64,000 nt of DNA, taken from the NCBI RefSeq assembly GCF_006874475.1, contig NZ_VIRM01000050.1, positions 1 through 64,000 of the forward strand, written 5' to 3'. Positions 46,983 to 56,942 of this stretch are shown here, piece after piece. Positions within the stretch are counted from its first letter, which is position 1; each line of letters starts with the position of its first letter. The stretch comes from Microbispora hainanensis. GTDB taxonomy: Bacteria; Actinomycetota; Actinomycetes; Streptosporangiales; Streptosporangiaceae. The position numbers and the translations under genes were made by a program. The notes below the pieces were generated by a model. It saw only the letters and a list, made by a program, of their open reading frames with translations, made no database searches and was not told where the DNA came from.

Positions 46983-48025
46983 GCCGGATCCTCAAGCACC
47001 GCCTGTTCTGGCCCCTGGTCATCCTGGTCGCGCTGCTGGCGCTGAACCTCTTCTTCACGGACAACTTCTTCAAGATCGAGATGAAGGAGGGGCACCTCTA
47101 CGGCAGCGTGATCGACATCGTCCGGTTCGGCGCACCGCTGATCCTGGTGTCGCTCGGCATGACGCTGGTCATCGCCACCAGCGGCATCGATCTGTCGGTC
47201 GGCTCGGTCGTGGCGATCGCCGGCGCGCTGGCCTGCCTGCGCATCAGCGACCTGTCCGATCAGAACTCCGTGGGCGGCGTGCTCGGCGCCGTGGGCCTCG
47301 CGCTGGTGCTGTCGGTGGTCCTCGGCGCGTGGAACGGCTTCCTGGTCGCCGGCATCGGCATCCAGCCGATCATCGCGACGCTGATCCTGATGGTCGCCGG
47401 GCGCGGCCTGGCCCAGCTCATCACGGACGGGCAGATCACCACCGTCAACAGCTCGCCGTACAAGCTGATCGGCGGCGGCTACTGGCTCACGCTGCCGTTC
47501 GGGATCATCGTCGTCGCGGTCGTGCTCGCGCTCACCGCGTTCCTCACCCGGCGCCTGGCGCTCGGCCTGCTCATCGAGTCGGTCGGCGGCAACGCCGAGG
47601 CGAGCCGCCTGGCCGGCATCAGCGCCCGCGGCGTGCTCATGACGGTGTACGCGTTCTGCGGGCTGTGCGCCGGCATCGCGGGCCTGATGATCAGCTCGAA
47701 CGTCTCCAGCGCCGATGGCAACAACGCCGGTCTGTGGATCGAGCTGGACGCGATCCTCGCCGTCGTCATCGGCGGCACCCCGCTGTCCGGCGGCCGGTTC
47801 TCGCTCAGCGGCACGGTGCTCGGCGCCCTCATCATCCAGACGCTCACCACCACCATCTACTCGATCGGCGTCCCGCCGGAGACGACGCTGCTGTTCAAGG
47901 CGCTCGTGGTGACGATCGTCTGCCTGATCCAGTCCCCGGCCTTCCGCACGAAGGTGTTCCACCGCCGCAGGCGCCCGGTCACGGCGTCCCCGGCGCCCGA
48001 AGAGAAGGTGAGGGTCACGGCGTGA
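46979..48025 (+). CDS. Sugar ABC permease, YtfT-like
   Basis: The 348-residue CUT2 permease has about ten spans. Family blocks are [53 protein letters not shown] and [21 protein letters not shown]. The ATG overlaps the ATPase stop by four bases, and the stop overlaps the GTG of the next permease by GTGA. Two different permeases presumably form a heterodimer, as in YtfT/YjfF. Confidence 0.93.
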   Translation: MSRILKHRLFWPLVILVALLALNLFFTDNFFKIEMKEGHLYGSVIDIVRFGAPLILVSLGMTLVIATSGIDLSVGSVVAIAGALACLRISDLSDQNSVGGVLGAVGLALVLSVVLGAWNGFLVAGIGIQPIIATLILMVAGRGLAQLITDGQITTVNSSPYKLIGGGYWLTLPFGIIVVAVVLALTAFLTRRLALGLLIESVGGNAEASRLAGISARGVLMTVYAFCGLCAGIAGLMISSNVSSADGNNAGLWIELDAILAVVIGGTPLSGGRFSLSGTVLGALIIQTLTTTIYSIGVPPETTLLFKALVVTIVCLIQSPAFRTKVFHRRRRPVTASPAPEEKVRVTA

Positions 48026-49020
48026 CGGGCATCACCGGTCTGCTGGACCGCCGCCGTGCGATTCCGCAGAAGTACATCCCGGTCCTGGTGACCGCGGGCC
48101 TGTTCGTGGCCATGTTCGTGGCGGGCGGCATCCGCTACGAGAACTTCGCCACCGGGCAGATCATCCTCAACGTCTTCATCGACAACGCGTTCCTGCTGGT
48201 CGTCGCGGTCGGCATGACGTTCGTGATCCTCACCGGCGGCATCGACCTGTCGGTCGGCTCGGTGGTCGCGCTGGCCACGATGCTGAGCGCGAGCCTGCTG
48301 AAGGACGGCTGGCCGGCGTACGCGGTCATGGTCTTGGTGCTGGTGATCGGCGCGGTGCTGGGCCTGGCGATGGGCGCGATCATCCACTATTTCGAGATCC
48401 AGCCGTTCATCGTCACGCTGGCCGGGATGTTCCTCGCCCGCGGCCTGTGCTACACGATCAGCACCGAGTCGATCCCGATCGACAACCCGACGTTCACCGA
48501 CATCGCCCAGTCGCGGATCAACCTCGGCGGCGACCTGTCGGTCTCCCCGAGCGCGGTGATCGCGGTGGTGGTCGTGCTGATCGCGGCGTACGCGCTGCAC
48601 TACACGCGGCTCGGCCGCAACGTCTACGCGACCGGCGGCAGCGAGCAGTCGGCGCTGCTCATGGGCCTGCCGGTGGCCCGTACGAAGATCGCGGTCTACA
48701 CGATCAGCGGGTTCTGCTCGGCGCTCGGCGGCCTGCTGTTCGCCTTCTACTCCCTGTCGGGCTACGGACTGAGCGCCGTGGGCATGGAGCTGGACGCGAT
48801 CGCCGCGGTCGTGATCGGCGGCACCCTGCTGACCGGCGGGAGCGGCTTCCTGTTCGGCACCGTGCTCGGCGTGCTCGTGCTGGGACTGATCCAGACGATC
48901 ATCAGCTTCGAGGGCACGCTCAGTTCCTGGTGGACCAAGATCTTCATTGGTCTGCTGCTCTTCGTCTTCATCCTCCTGCAGCGCGTGTTCTCCGGTGGCT
49001 CGCGCCGCAGATCACCTTGA
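48022..49020 (+). CDS. Sugar ABC permease, YjfF-like
   Basis: The 332 residues have the same CUT2 permease layout: [60 protein letters not shown]. The segment [15 protein letters not shown] after the fourth block fits YjfF rather than YtfT. GTG 48022 overlaps the stop of the partner permease, so the two subunits are made in step. The next gene, a second binding protein, begins 68 nt later and belongs to a different importer. Confidence 0.92.
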   Translation: MTGITGLLDRRRAIPQKYIPVLVTAGLFVAMFVAGGIRYENFATGQIILNVFIDNAFLLVVAVGMTFVILTGGIDLSVGSVVALATMLSASLLKDGWPAYAVMVLVLVIGAVLGLAMGAIIHYFEIQPFIVTLAGMFLARGLCYTISTESIPIDNPTFTDIAQSRINLGGDLSVSPSAVIAVVVVLIAAYALHYTRLGRNVYATGGSEQSALLMGLPVARTKIAVYTISGFCSALGGLLFAFYSLSGYGLSAVGMELDAIAAVVIGGTLLTGGSGFLFGTVLGVLVLGLIQTIISFEGTLSSWWTKIFIGLLLFVFILLQRVFSGGSRRRSP

Positions 49021-49088
49021 TGTGCGGAAACATCCCGTCCCTTCCATCGGCCGCACAGCGTTGTGCGGCGACCCCCAAGGAGATGTAC

Positions 49089-50207
49089 ATGAGGTTGCTA
49101 CGAATCGGGGGCGTGGTGTCGGCCATCGCGCTCGCCGCGACCATGACCGCCTGCGGCTCCAGCCAGAAGACGGTGGACACGGAGGCGTCCGCGTCCTCCG
49201 GGGCCGGCAACGCCGGGGCCCTGATCGGCGTCACCATGCCGACGAAGTCGTCGGAGCGCTGGATCCACGACGGCGACAACGTCAAGCAGCAGCTTGAGGC
49301 CCTCGGCTACCAGGTGGACCTCCAGTATGCCGAGAACGACATCCCGACCCAGGTCAACCAGATCGAGAACCAGATCACCAAGGGCGCCAAGCTCCTGATC
49401 ATCGCCTCGATCGACGGCACCGCGCTCACCTCGCAGCTGCAGGAGGCCGCGGACAACAAGATCCCGGTCATCGCCTACGACCGGCTCATCCGCAACAGCC
49501 CGAACGTCGACTACTACGCCACCTTCGACAACTTCAAGGTCGGCGTGCAGCAGGCGTCCTCGCTGCTGAAGGGCCTCGGCGTCGACGGCGGCAAGAAGGG
49601 CCCGTTCAACGTCGAGCTGTTCGGCGGCTCGCCCGACGACAACAACGCCACCTTCTTCTGGAACGGCGCGATGTCGGTGCTCCAGCCGAAGATCGACGAC
49701 GGCACGCTGAAGGTCAAGAGCGGCCAGACCGACTTCAAGCAGGCCGCCATCCTGCGGTGGGACCCCGCCACGGCGCAGAAGCGCATGGAGGACATCCTCA
49801 CCAAGACCTACACCGGTGACACCAAGGTCGACGGCGTGCTCTCGCCGTACGACGGTCTGTCGATCGGCATCCTGTCGGCGCTCAAGAGCTCCGGCTACGG
49901 CACCAGCGGCCAGCCGTACCCGGTCGTGACCGGCCAGGACGCCGAGCTGGCCTCGGTCAAGTCGATCATCGCCGGTGAGCAGTACTCCACCATCTTCAAG
50001 GACACCCGCAAGCTCGCGGAGCAGACCGTGAAGATGGCCGACGCGGTGCTGAAGGGCCAGCAGCCCGAGGTGAACAACACCACGGACTACAACAACGGCA
50101 ACAAGGTCGTTCCGTCGTACCTGCTGGACCCGGTGGTCGTCGACAAGGACAACTACAAGGACGTCATCATCGGCAGCGGCTACTACACAGAGGACCAGCT
50201 CAAGTAG
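49089..50207 (+). CDS. chvE: Sugar-binding lipoprotein, ChvE type
   Basis: The 372-residue CUT2 solute-binding protein has a lipobox MTACG (cysteine near residue 21). [49 protein letters not shown] and YDRLIRN are typical of the ChvE multiple-monosaccharide subgroup, whose members bind L-arabinose, xylose, galactose and glucose. ATG 49089 has AAGGAG 6 nt upstream; ATG 49083 is in frame but too close to it. A GC-rich hairpin follows the stop. No operator copy is seen in its 68-bp leader, so it may be read from the first importer's promoter. Confidence 0.93.
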   Translation: MRLLRIGGVVSAIALAATMTACGSSQKTVDTEASASSGAGNAGALIGVTMPTKSSERWIHDGDNVKQQLEALGYQVDLQYAENDIPTQVNQIENQITKGAKLLIIASIDGTALTSQLQEAADNKIPVIAYDRLIRNSPNVDYYATFDNFKVGVQQASSLLKGLGVDGGKKGPFNVELFGGSPDDNNATFFWNGAMSVLQPKIDDGTLKVKSGQTDFKQAAILRWDPATAQKRMEDILTKTYTGDTKVDGVLSPYDGLSIGILSALKSSGYGTSGQPYPVVTGQDAELASVKSIIAGEQYSTIFKDTRKLAEQTVKMADAVLKGQQPEVNNTTDYNNGNKVVPSYLLDPVVVDKDNYKDVIIGSGYYTEDQLK

Positions 50208-50213
50208 GGATCC

Positions 50214-50239
50214 GGGCCCGGGGAGCAGTCCCCGGGCCC
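50214..50239 (+). terminator. Intercistronic hairpin after chvE
   Basis: Perfect 11-bp stem GGGCCCGGGGA/TCCCCGGGCCC with a GCAG loop, 6 nt after the stop and 19 nt before the next start. It matches the position of the hairpin after the first binding-protein gene. Confidence 0.65.
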
Positions 50240-50257
50240 TCCCTGAGCGGGGGGCAC

Positions 50258-51796
50258 ATGACCGAGCACATCTTGCGGATGAGCGGGATCACCAAGACGT
50301 TTCCCGGGGTGAAGGCGCTGCAGGACGTCAACCTGGCGGTGCGGCGGGGCGAGATCCACGCGATCTGCGGCGAGAACGGCGCCGGCAAGTCGACGCTGAT
50401 GAAGGTGCTGTCCGGGGTCTATCCCCACGGCCAGTACGACGGCGAGATCACCTTCGAGGGCAGACGCTGCGAGTTCGGCGGCATCCGCGACAGCGAGCAC
50501 GCCGGCATCGTCATCATCCACCAGGAACTGGCGCTGTGCCCGCAGCTGTCGATCGCGGAGAACATCTACCTCGGCAACGAGCGGGCCACACGTGGCGTCA
50601 TCGACTGGAACCGCACCAACTACGAGGCCGGCGAGCTGCTGAAGCGGGTCGGCCTGCGCGAGAACCCGACCACGACCGTCTCCGACATCGGCGTCGGCAA
50701 GCAGCAGCTCGTGGAGATCGCCAAGGCGCTGTCGAAGGAGGTGAAGCTCCTCATCCTCGACGAGCCGACCGCGGCGCTCAACGACGAGGACTCGGCCCAC
50801 CTGCTCGACCTGCTGCGCGGGCTCAGGGACGAGGGCATCACCTGCGTGATCATCTCCCACAAGCTCAACGAGGTGATCGCGATCGCCGACTCCGTCACGA
50901 TTCTCCGGGACGGGCGCACGATCGAAACACTCGACATGGCCGCCGGCGACGTGAGCGAGGACCGCATCATCTCCGGGATGGTCGGCCGCGCCCTCGACAA
51001 CCGCTTCCCGCCGCGCACGCCGGCGATCGGCGAGGAGGCGTTCCGCATCGAGGACTGGACGGTCTACAGCCCCAGCCAGCCCGGCAGGAAGGTGGTCGAC
51101 GGGGCCTCCCTCACGCTGCGGCGGGGCGAGATCGTGGGCCTGGCCGGGCTGATGGGCGCCGGCCGCACCGAGCTGGCGATGAGCGTGTTCGGGCGGACGT
51201 ACGGCGTGCACATCTCCGGCAGGATCTTCAAGGACGGCAGGCCGATCGAGATCCGCACCGTGCAGGACGCGATCAGGCACGGCGTCGCCTACGCCACCGA
51301 GGACCGCAAGCGGTATGGCCTCAACCTCATCGAGGACATCAAGCGCAACATCAGCGCGGCCTGGTTGAAGGGACTGTCGAGGCGCGGCTGGGTCAACGAG
51401 TACGAGGAGTACCGCGTCGCCCAGCAGTTCCGCGCAAGCATGAACATCAAGGCGCCGGACGTCGACAGCGTCGTCGGCAAGCTGAGCGGCGGCAACCAGC
51501 AGAAGGTCGTGCTCTCCAAGTGGATCCTGACCGAGCCGGACGTGCTGATCCTCGACGAGCCGACCCGGGGCATCGACGTCGGCGCCAAGTACGAGATATA
51601 CATGATCATCAACCGTCTGGCGGAGCAGGGCAAGGCCGTGCTGGTGATCTCGTCTGAGCTGCCCGAGCTGCTCGGTCTCTGCGACCGCATCTACACGCTC
51701 TCGGAGGGGCGCGTCACCGGCGAGGTGCCGCGCGAGGAGGCCACGCAGGAACGCCTCATGTATCTCATGACCAAGGGACAGGAGTCGCTCGCATGA
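50258..51796 (+). CDS. gguA: Multiple-sugar ABC ATPase, GguA/MmsA-like
   Basis: The 512-residue double ABC ATPase has the first Walker [13 protein letters not shown], signature [16 protein letters not shown] and [10 protein letters not shown]; the second module has degenerate Walker [28 protein letters not shown] and [11 protein letters not shown]. The conserved insertion [20 protein letters not shown] is characteristic of the MmsA/XylG/GguA subgroup that pairs with ChvE proteins. ATG 50258 is used. ATGA overlap with the permease gene at 51793. Confidence 0.93.
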   Translation: MTEHILRMSGITKTFPGVKALQDVNLAVRRGEIHAICGENGAGKSTLMKVLSGVYPHGQYDGEITFEGRRCEFGGIRDSEHAGIVIIHQELALCPQLSIAENIYLGNERATRGVIDWNRTNYEAGELLKRVGLRENPTTTVSDIGVGKQQLVEIAKALSKEVKLLILDEPTAALNDEDSAHLLDLLRGLRDEGITCVIISHKLNEVIAIADSVTILRDGRTIETLDMAAGDVSEDRIISGMVGRALDNRFPPRTPAIGEEAFRIEDWTVYSPSQPGRKVVDGASLTLRRGEIVGLAGLMGAGRTELAMSVFGRTYGVHISGRIFKDGRPIEIRTVQDAIRHGVAYATEDRKRYGLNLIEDIKRNISAAWLKGLSRRGWVNEYEEYRVAQQFRASMNIKAPDVDSVVGKLSGGNQQKVVLSKWILTEPDVLILDEPTRGIDVGAKYEIYMIINRLAEQGKAVLVISSELPELLGLCDRIYTLSEGRVTGEVPREEATQERLMYLMTKGQESLA

Positions 51797-53052
51797 GCAG
51801 CATCACGCCCGCCGACATCGAGGTCGGCGCCAAGAACGGCGGGGGAGCGCCGGGGCGGCCGGGCCGGGTGTCGCTCGGCGGGCTGTCGCTCAACCTGCGC
51901 TCCAGCGGTATCTACATCGCGTTCGCGCTGATCATCGCGTTGTTCTCGGTGCTCACCGACGGCGCGCTGCTGCAGCCGCAGAACATCTCCAACATCATCG
52001 TCCAGAACTCCTACATCCTGATCCTCGCGATCGGGATGATCCTGATCATCATCGCGGGGCACATCGACCTGTCGGTCGGCTCGGTGGTCGCGGTCACCGG
52101 CGCGCTGGCGGCTGTGCTCATGGTGAACATGGGCGTGCCCTGGCCGCTGGCCCTGCTGATCACGCTGGTGGCCGGCGCGCTGATCGGGGCCTGGCAGGGG
52201 TATTGGATCGCCTACTTCGGCATCCCCGCGTTCATCGTCACGCTGGCCGGCATGCTGCTCTTCCGGGCGCTGACCCTGACCGTCCTGGGCAACCAGGGCA
52301 TCGGCCCGTTCCCCGACCAGGTCCGCACACTGGCCAACGGCTTCACCAACGGCTGGCTGGGCAACATCGGCCTCGGCCCGCTCGGGGGCGCCGACCTGTT
52401 CAGCCTGCTGATCGGCATCGTCGCGATCGCCGGCATGGTCCTCGCGCAGTGGCGCAGCCGCAGCGCGCGCAAGGGGTATGGCCAGGCGGTCGACTCCCTG
52501 GCGCTGTTCGCGCTGAAGATGGCGGCCGGAGCCGCGCTGATCCTCTTCCTCGTCGTGCAGCTCGCCCGCTTCAAGAACCTGCCGTGGGTGCTCGTGCTGC
52601 TGGCGGTGCTCGTGCTGGGGTACTCGCTGATGGCCAACCGCACCGTCTTCGGACGGCAGATCTACGCGATCGGCGGAAACCTCCAGGCGGCCGTGATGTC
52701 CGGCGTCAAGGTCAAGTCGGTCGTCTTCTGGATCTTCGTCAACATGGGGGTGCTGTCCGCGATCGCCGGCGTCATCTTCGCCGGCCGGCTCAACCAGGCG
52801 GGTCCCACCGCGGGCAACAGCTTCGAGCTGGACGCGATCGCCGCGGCCTTCATCGGCGGCGCGGCCGTCCAGGGCGGCGTGGGCAAGGTCGTCGGCGCGA
52901 TCACCGGCGGCCTGATCATGGCGGTGATCAACAACGGCATGTCGCTGATCGGCTCGCCCAGTGAGCGGGTGATGCTCGTCAAGGGCGCCGTGCTGCTCGC
53001 CGCGGTGGCGTTCGACGTGTGGACCAAGCGCAGGGCAGGCACCGCACGCTGA
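51793..53052 (+). CDS. gguB: Multiple-sugar ABC permease, GguB/MmsB-like
   Basis: The 419-residue permease is longer than YtfT/YjfF because of extra spans, as is normal for GguB/Xyl[53 protein letters not shown] and [18 protein letters not shown] identify it. An N-terminal cytoplasmic Gly-rich tail precedes span 1. It forms a homodimeric permease in the family. It ends 94 nt before araB, where a GGCC-rich stretch and then operator O6 lie. Confidence 0.92.
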   Translation: MSSITPADIEVGAKNGGGAPGRPGRVSLGGLSLNLRSSGIYIAFALIIALFSVLTDGALLQPQNISNIIVQNSYILILAIGMILIIIAGHIDLSVGSVVAVTGALAAVLMVNMGVPWPLALLITLVAGALIGAWQGYWIAYFGIPAFIVTLAGMLLFRALTLTVLGNQGIGPFPDQVRTLANGFTNGWLGNIGLGPLGGADLFSLLIGIVAIAGMVLAQWRSRSARKGYGQAVDSLALFALKMAAGAALILFLVVQLARFKNLPWVLVLLAVLVLGYSLMANRTVFGRQIYAIGGNLQAAVMSGVKVKSVVFWIFVNMGVLSAIAGVIFAGRLNQAGPTAGNSFELDAIAAAFIGGAAVQGGVGKVVGAITGGLIMAVINNGMSLIGSPSERVMLVKGAVLLAAVAFDVWTKRRAGTAR

Positions 53053-53145
53053 TGGCCGCAGACATCGACAGGAACCCGGGCCACCGGCCGCACCGCCGGC
53101 CGGCGGCCCCCGCCCCGGCCGGCACGACAGCTTGTGGAGGTTGAG

Positions 53146-53159
53146 TGTGAGCGTTAACA
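53146..53159. promoter_or_regulatory. LacI-type operator O6 overlapping the araB start codon
   Basis: TGTGAGCGTTAACA has 11 of 14 consensus matches and an intact TAACA arm. It contains the GTG start (53147-53149) and the first four codons of araB, so a bound repressor would sit on the ribosome-binding region or block elongation. Confidence 0.65.
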
Positions 53160-54796
53160 ATGACCGCTACGTGGTCGGTGTGGACTACGGCACGTTGTCC
53201 GGCCGCGCCGTGGTGGTGCGGGTGAGCGACGGCGCGGAGCTGGGCAGCGCCGTGCACGAGTACGCCCACCGCGTGATCGAGGACGCGCTGCCCGGCTCCG
53301 GGGTCCGCCTCGCTCCTGACTGGGCCCTCCAGTCGCCGGCCGACTGGATCGACGTGCTGCGCAACGCCGTGCCGAAGGCCCTGGCCGACGCGCAGGTCCC
53401 CGCGCAGCAGGTCGTCGGCATCGGCACCGACTTCACGGCCTGCACCATCCTGCCCGCCACGGCCGACGGCCGGCCGCTGTGCGAGGAGTTCCCCGAGCGG
53501 CCGCACGCCTGGCCGAAGCTCTGGAAGCACCACGCGGCCCAGCCGCACGCCGACCGGATCAACGCGCTGGCCGCCGAGCGCGGCGAGGCGTGGCTGCCGC
53601 GGTATGGCGGCAAGATCTCCTCCGAGTGGGCCTTCGCCAAGGGCCTGCAGCTGCTGGAGGAGGACCCGGAGATGTACGACCGGGCCGACCGCTGGATCGA
53701 GGCCGCCGACTGGATCATCTGGCAGCTCACCGGCGTGGAGACCCGCAACGTCTGCACCGCCGGATACAAGGCCGTCTTCCAGGACGGCGCCTATCCGTCC
53801 GAGGACTTCCTGACCGCGCTGAACCCCGCCTTCTCCGGGTTCACCCGGAAGCTCGGCCAGGAGCTCGCGCCGCTCGGCGGGCTCGCCGGTCGCCTGACCG
53901 CGCGGGCCGCCGAGTGGACGGGACTGCCCGAGGGCATCGCGGTCGCGGTCGGCAACGTCGACGCCCACGTCACCGCCGCCGCGGCCGACGCCGTGCGGCC
54001 CGGGCAGATGGTGGCCATCATGGGCACCTCCACCTGCCACGTCATGTGCTCCGACCAGCTCGCCGAGGTCCCCGGCATGTGCGGCGTGGTGCGCGACGGC
54101 ATCGTCCCCGGACTGTGGGGCTACGAGGCCGGCCAGTCCGCCGTGGGCGACATCTTCGGCTGGTTCGTGGACAACTGCGTGCCCGCCGCGTACGCCGAGC
54201 GGGCGGCGGAGGCGGGGGTCGGCCTGCACGAATATCTGACCTCGCTCGCGGCCGAGCAGCGCGTGGGGCAGCACGGGCTGGTCGCGCTCGACTGGCACGG
54301 CGGCAACCGCTCGATCCTGGTCGACCACACCTTGTCCGGTGTCATCGTCGGGCAGACGCTCGCCACCCGTCCCGAGGACGTCTACCGCGCGCTCATCGAG
54401 GCCACGGCGTTCGGCGCCCGCACGATCGTGGAGACGTTCGAGGCGGCCGGGGTGCCGGTCGAGGAGTTCGTGGTCGCCGGCGGTCTGCTCAAGAACCGCT
54501 TCCTCATGCAGACGTACGCCGACGTGCTGCGCCGCCCGCTGTCGGTGATCGGCTCCGACCAGGGGCCGGCCCTCGGCTCGGCCGTCCACGCCGCCGTCGC
54601 CGCGGGCGCCTACCCCGACATCACCGCCGCCGCGGCGGCGATGGGCAAGCGCGAGGCGGCGGCGTACGTGCCCGACGCCGGGCGGGCCGACGCCTACGAC
54701 CGGCTGTACGCCGAATATCGCAGGTTGCACGACCACTTCGCGGACGGCGAGATGCTCCACCGGCTCCGCGCGATCAGGAACGAGGCCAGCGCATGA
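53147..54796 (+). CDS. araB: L-ribulokinase
   Basis: This FGGY-family kinase phosphorylates L-ribulose, the second step of arabinose use. The 549 residues match the typical length. VVGVDYGTLSGRAVVV, GIGTDFTACTILP, KLWKHHAAQPHADRIN, MGTSTCHVM and the ADP-binding VVAGGLLKNRFLMQTYADVL are diagnostic. GTG 53147 has GGAGG 6-7 nt upstream and lies inside operator O6. The stop overlaps araD (ATGA at 54793). The order araB-araD-araA with tight overlaps shows one unit. Confidence 0.97.
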   Translation: MSVNNDRYVVGVDYGTLSGRAVVVRVSDGAELGSAVHEYAHRVIEDALPGSGVRLAPDWALQSPADWIDVLRNAVPKALADAQVPAQQVVGIGTDFTACTILPATADGRPLCEEFPERPHAWPKLWKHHAAQPHADRINALAAERGEAWLPRYGGKISSEWAFAKGLQLLEEDPEMYDRADRWIEAADWIIWQLTGVETRNVCTAGYKAVFQDGAYPSEDFLTALNPAFSGFTRKLGQELAPLGGLAGRLTARAAEWTGLPEGIAVAVGNVDAHVTAAAADAVRPGQMVAIMGTSTCHVMCSDQLAEVPGMCGVVRDGIVPGLWGYEAGQSAVGDIFGWFVDNCVPAAYAERAAEAGVGLHEYLTSLAAEQRVGQHGLVALDWHGGNRSILVDHTLSGVIVGQTLATRPEDVYRALIEATAFGARTIVETFEAAGVPVEEFVVAGGLLKNRFLMQTYADVLRRPLSVIGSDQGPALGSAVHAAVAAGAYPDITAAAAAMGKREAAAYVPDAGRADAYDRLYAEYRRLHDHFADGEMLHRLRAIRNEASA

Positions 54797-55452
54797 TCGA
54801 CGAACTCCGCAGGGAAGTCTGCCGGCTCCACGCCGAACTGGTGCGATACAACCTCGTCGCCTGGACGGCCGGCAACGTGTCGGGCCGGGTGCCGGGCGAG
54901 GACCTGTTCGTCATCAAGCCCAGCGGGGTGTCGTACGACGACCTGACCCCCGAGTCGATCGTGGTCTGCGACCTCGACGGCAACCTCGTCGAGGGAGACC
55001 TCGCCCCGTCCAGCGACACGGCCGCGCACGCCTACGTCTACCGGCACATGCCGGAGGTCAACGGGGTCGTGCACACCCACTCCACGTACGCCTCGGCGTG
55101 GGCGGCCCGCGGCGAGGCGATCCCGTGCGTGCTCACCGCGATGGCCGACGAGTTCGGCGGCGAGATCCCCGTCGGGCCGTTCGCGCTCATCGGCAACGAC
55201 GACATCGGCAAGGGGATCGTCGCGACCCTGACCGGGCACCGTTCCCCCGCCGTGCTGATGCAGAACCACGGCGTGTTCACCATCGGCGGGTCGCCGAAGG
55301 CGGCCGTCAAGGCCGCCGTGATGTGCGAGGACGTCGCCCGCACCGTGCACGTCTCCCGGCAGCTCGGCGAACCCCTGCCCATCGCCCAGGGTGACATCGA
55401 CCGCTTGTACGACCGCTATCAGAACGTCTATGGACAGAGGAGTCACCTGTGA
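54793..55452 (+). CDS. araD: L-ribulose-5-phosphate 4-epimerase
   Basis: This class II aldolase-like, zinc-dependent enzyme converts L-ribulose 5-phosphate to D-xylulose 5-phosphate. The 219 residues include [22 protein letters not shown], the zinc histidines in [14 protein letters not shown], and the C-terminal histidine region. ATG 54793 overlaps the araB stop; the large open frame upstream is a shadow of araB. Its own stop overlaps the araA GTG (GTGA, 55449). Confidence 0.96.
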   Translation: MIDELRREVCRLHAELVRYNLVAWTAGNVSGRVPGEDLFVIKPSGVSYDDLTPESIVVCDLDGNLVEGDLAPSSDTAAHAYVYRHMPEVNGVVHTHSTYASAWAARGEAIPCVLTAMADEFGGEIPVGPFALIGNDDIGKGIVATLTGHRSPAVLMQNHGVFTIGGSPKAAVKAAVMCEDVARTVHVSRQLGEPLPIAQGDIDRLYDRYQNVYGQRSHL

Positions 55453-56942
55453 AGCTTTGGTTCCTGACCGGTAGCCAGGGCCTGTACGGCGAGGACACGC
55501 TGCGGCAGGTGGCCGAGCAGTCCCAGCGCATCGCCGAGCAGCTGGGCGAGGCCCTGGGGGAGTCGGCGCCGTTCGAGCTCGAGTGGCGGCCGGTGCTCAC
55601 CGACGCGGCGGCCATCCGCCGCGTCTGCCTTGAGGCCAACAGTGACGACGACTGCATCGGCCTGATCGCGTGGATGCACACGTTCTCCCCGGCCAAGATG
55701 TGGATCGCCGGGCTGGACGCGTTGCGCAAGCCGCTGCTGCATCTGCACACGCAGGCCAACGTGGACCTGCCGTGGAGCTCCATCGACATGGACTTCATGA
55801 ACCTCAACCAGGCCGCCCACGGCGACCGCGAGTTCGGCTACATCCAGACGCGCCTCGGTGTGCCGCGCAAGACCGTCGCGGGTCACGTGAGCGACCCCGC
55901 GGTGGCGGCGCGCATCGCCACCTGGGCCCGCGCCGCGGCGGGCCGGGCCGAGGTCGGCTCGCTGCGCCTGGCGCGCTTCGGCGACAACATGCGCGACGTC
56001 GCCGTGACCGAGGGCGACAAGGTCGAGGCGCAGCTGCGGTTCGGGGTGTCGGTGAACACCTACGGCGTCAACGAGCTGGTCGAGGCCGTGGACACCGCCG
56101 CGGACGCCGACGTGTCGGCCCTGGTCAAGGAGTACGACGACCTCTATCGGCTGGCCCCCGAGCTGCGCGCGGGCGGGGAGCGGCACGAGTCGCTGCGTTA
56201 CGCGGCCCGCATCGAGCTCGGCCTGCGGCACTTCCTGGAGGGCGGGGGCTTCAAGGCGTTCACCACGAACTTCGAGGACCTGGGCGGGCTGCGCCAGCTC
56301 CCCGGCCTGGCCGTGCAGCGGCTCATGGCCGAGGGCTACGGCTTCGGCGGCGAGGGCGACTGGAAGACCTCGGTGCTGCTGCGCACGCTCAAGGTCATGT
56401 CGGCGGGCCTGCCCGGCGGCACCTCGTTCATGGAGGACTACACCTACCACCTCACCCCGGGCGAGGAGCTCATCCTCGGCGCGCACATGCTGGAGGTCTG
56501 CCCGACGATCGCGTCGGACACCCCCTCGTGTGAGATCCACCCGCTGAGCATCGGCGGGCGGGAGGACCCGGTGCGGCTGGTGTTCGACGCCGCCCCCGGC
56601 CCCGCCGTGGTGGTCGGCCTGTCCGACATGGGCGAGCGGTTCCGGCTGGTGGCCAACGAGATCGACGTGGTCGCCCCGCCCGAGCCGCTGCCCGCCCTGC
56701 CGGTCGCCCGCGCCGTGTGGCGGCCCCGGCCCGACCTGCGCACGTCCGCCGAGTCGTGGATCACGGCGGGCGCCCCCCACCACACGGTGCTCTCCTCCGC
56801 CATCGGGTCCGAGGAGCTGTCCGACTTCTCCGACATGCTCGGCGTCGAGCTGCTCGTCATCGACGAGGCCACCACCCCGCGCCAGTTCGCCAAGGAACTG
56901 CGGTGGAACCAGGCCTACTATCGGCTCGCGCAAGGATTCTGA
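55449..56942 (+). CDS. araA: L-arabinose isomerase
   Basis: This Mn-dependent enzyme isomerises L-arabinose to L-ribulose, the first intracellular step. The 497 residues begin with [24 protein letters not shown] and contain [31 protein letters not shown] and [11 protein letters not shown] with the metal-binding Glu/His set. GTG 55449 overlaps the araD stop. The final A of its stop codon is the A of the next ATG, so the secreted GH43 enzyme is cotranslated with the cytosolic pathway. Confidence 0.97.
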   Translation: MKLWFLTGSQGLYGEDTLRQVAEQSQRIAEQLGEALGESAPFELEWRPVLTDAAAIRRVCLEANSDDDCIGLIAWMHTFSPAKMWIAGLDALRKPLLHLHTQANVDLPWSSIDMDFMNLNQAAHGDREFGYIQTRLGVPRKTVAGHVSDPAVAARIATWARAAAGRAEVGSLRLARFGDNMRDVAVTEGDKVEAQLRFGVSVNTYGVNELVEAVDTAADADVSALVKEYDDLYRLAPELRAGGERHESLRYAARIELGLRHFLEGGGFKAFTTNFEDLGGLRQLPGLAVQRLMAEGYGFGGEGDWKTSVLLRTLKVMSAGLPGGTSFMEDYTYHLTPGEELILGAHMLEVCPTIASDTPSCEIHPLSIGGREDPVRLVFDAAPGPAVVVGLSDMGERFRLVANEIDVVAPPEPLPALPVARAVWRPRPDLRTSAESWITAGAPHHTVLSSAIGSEELSDFSDMLGVELLVIDEATTPRQFAKELRWNQAYYRLAQGF

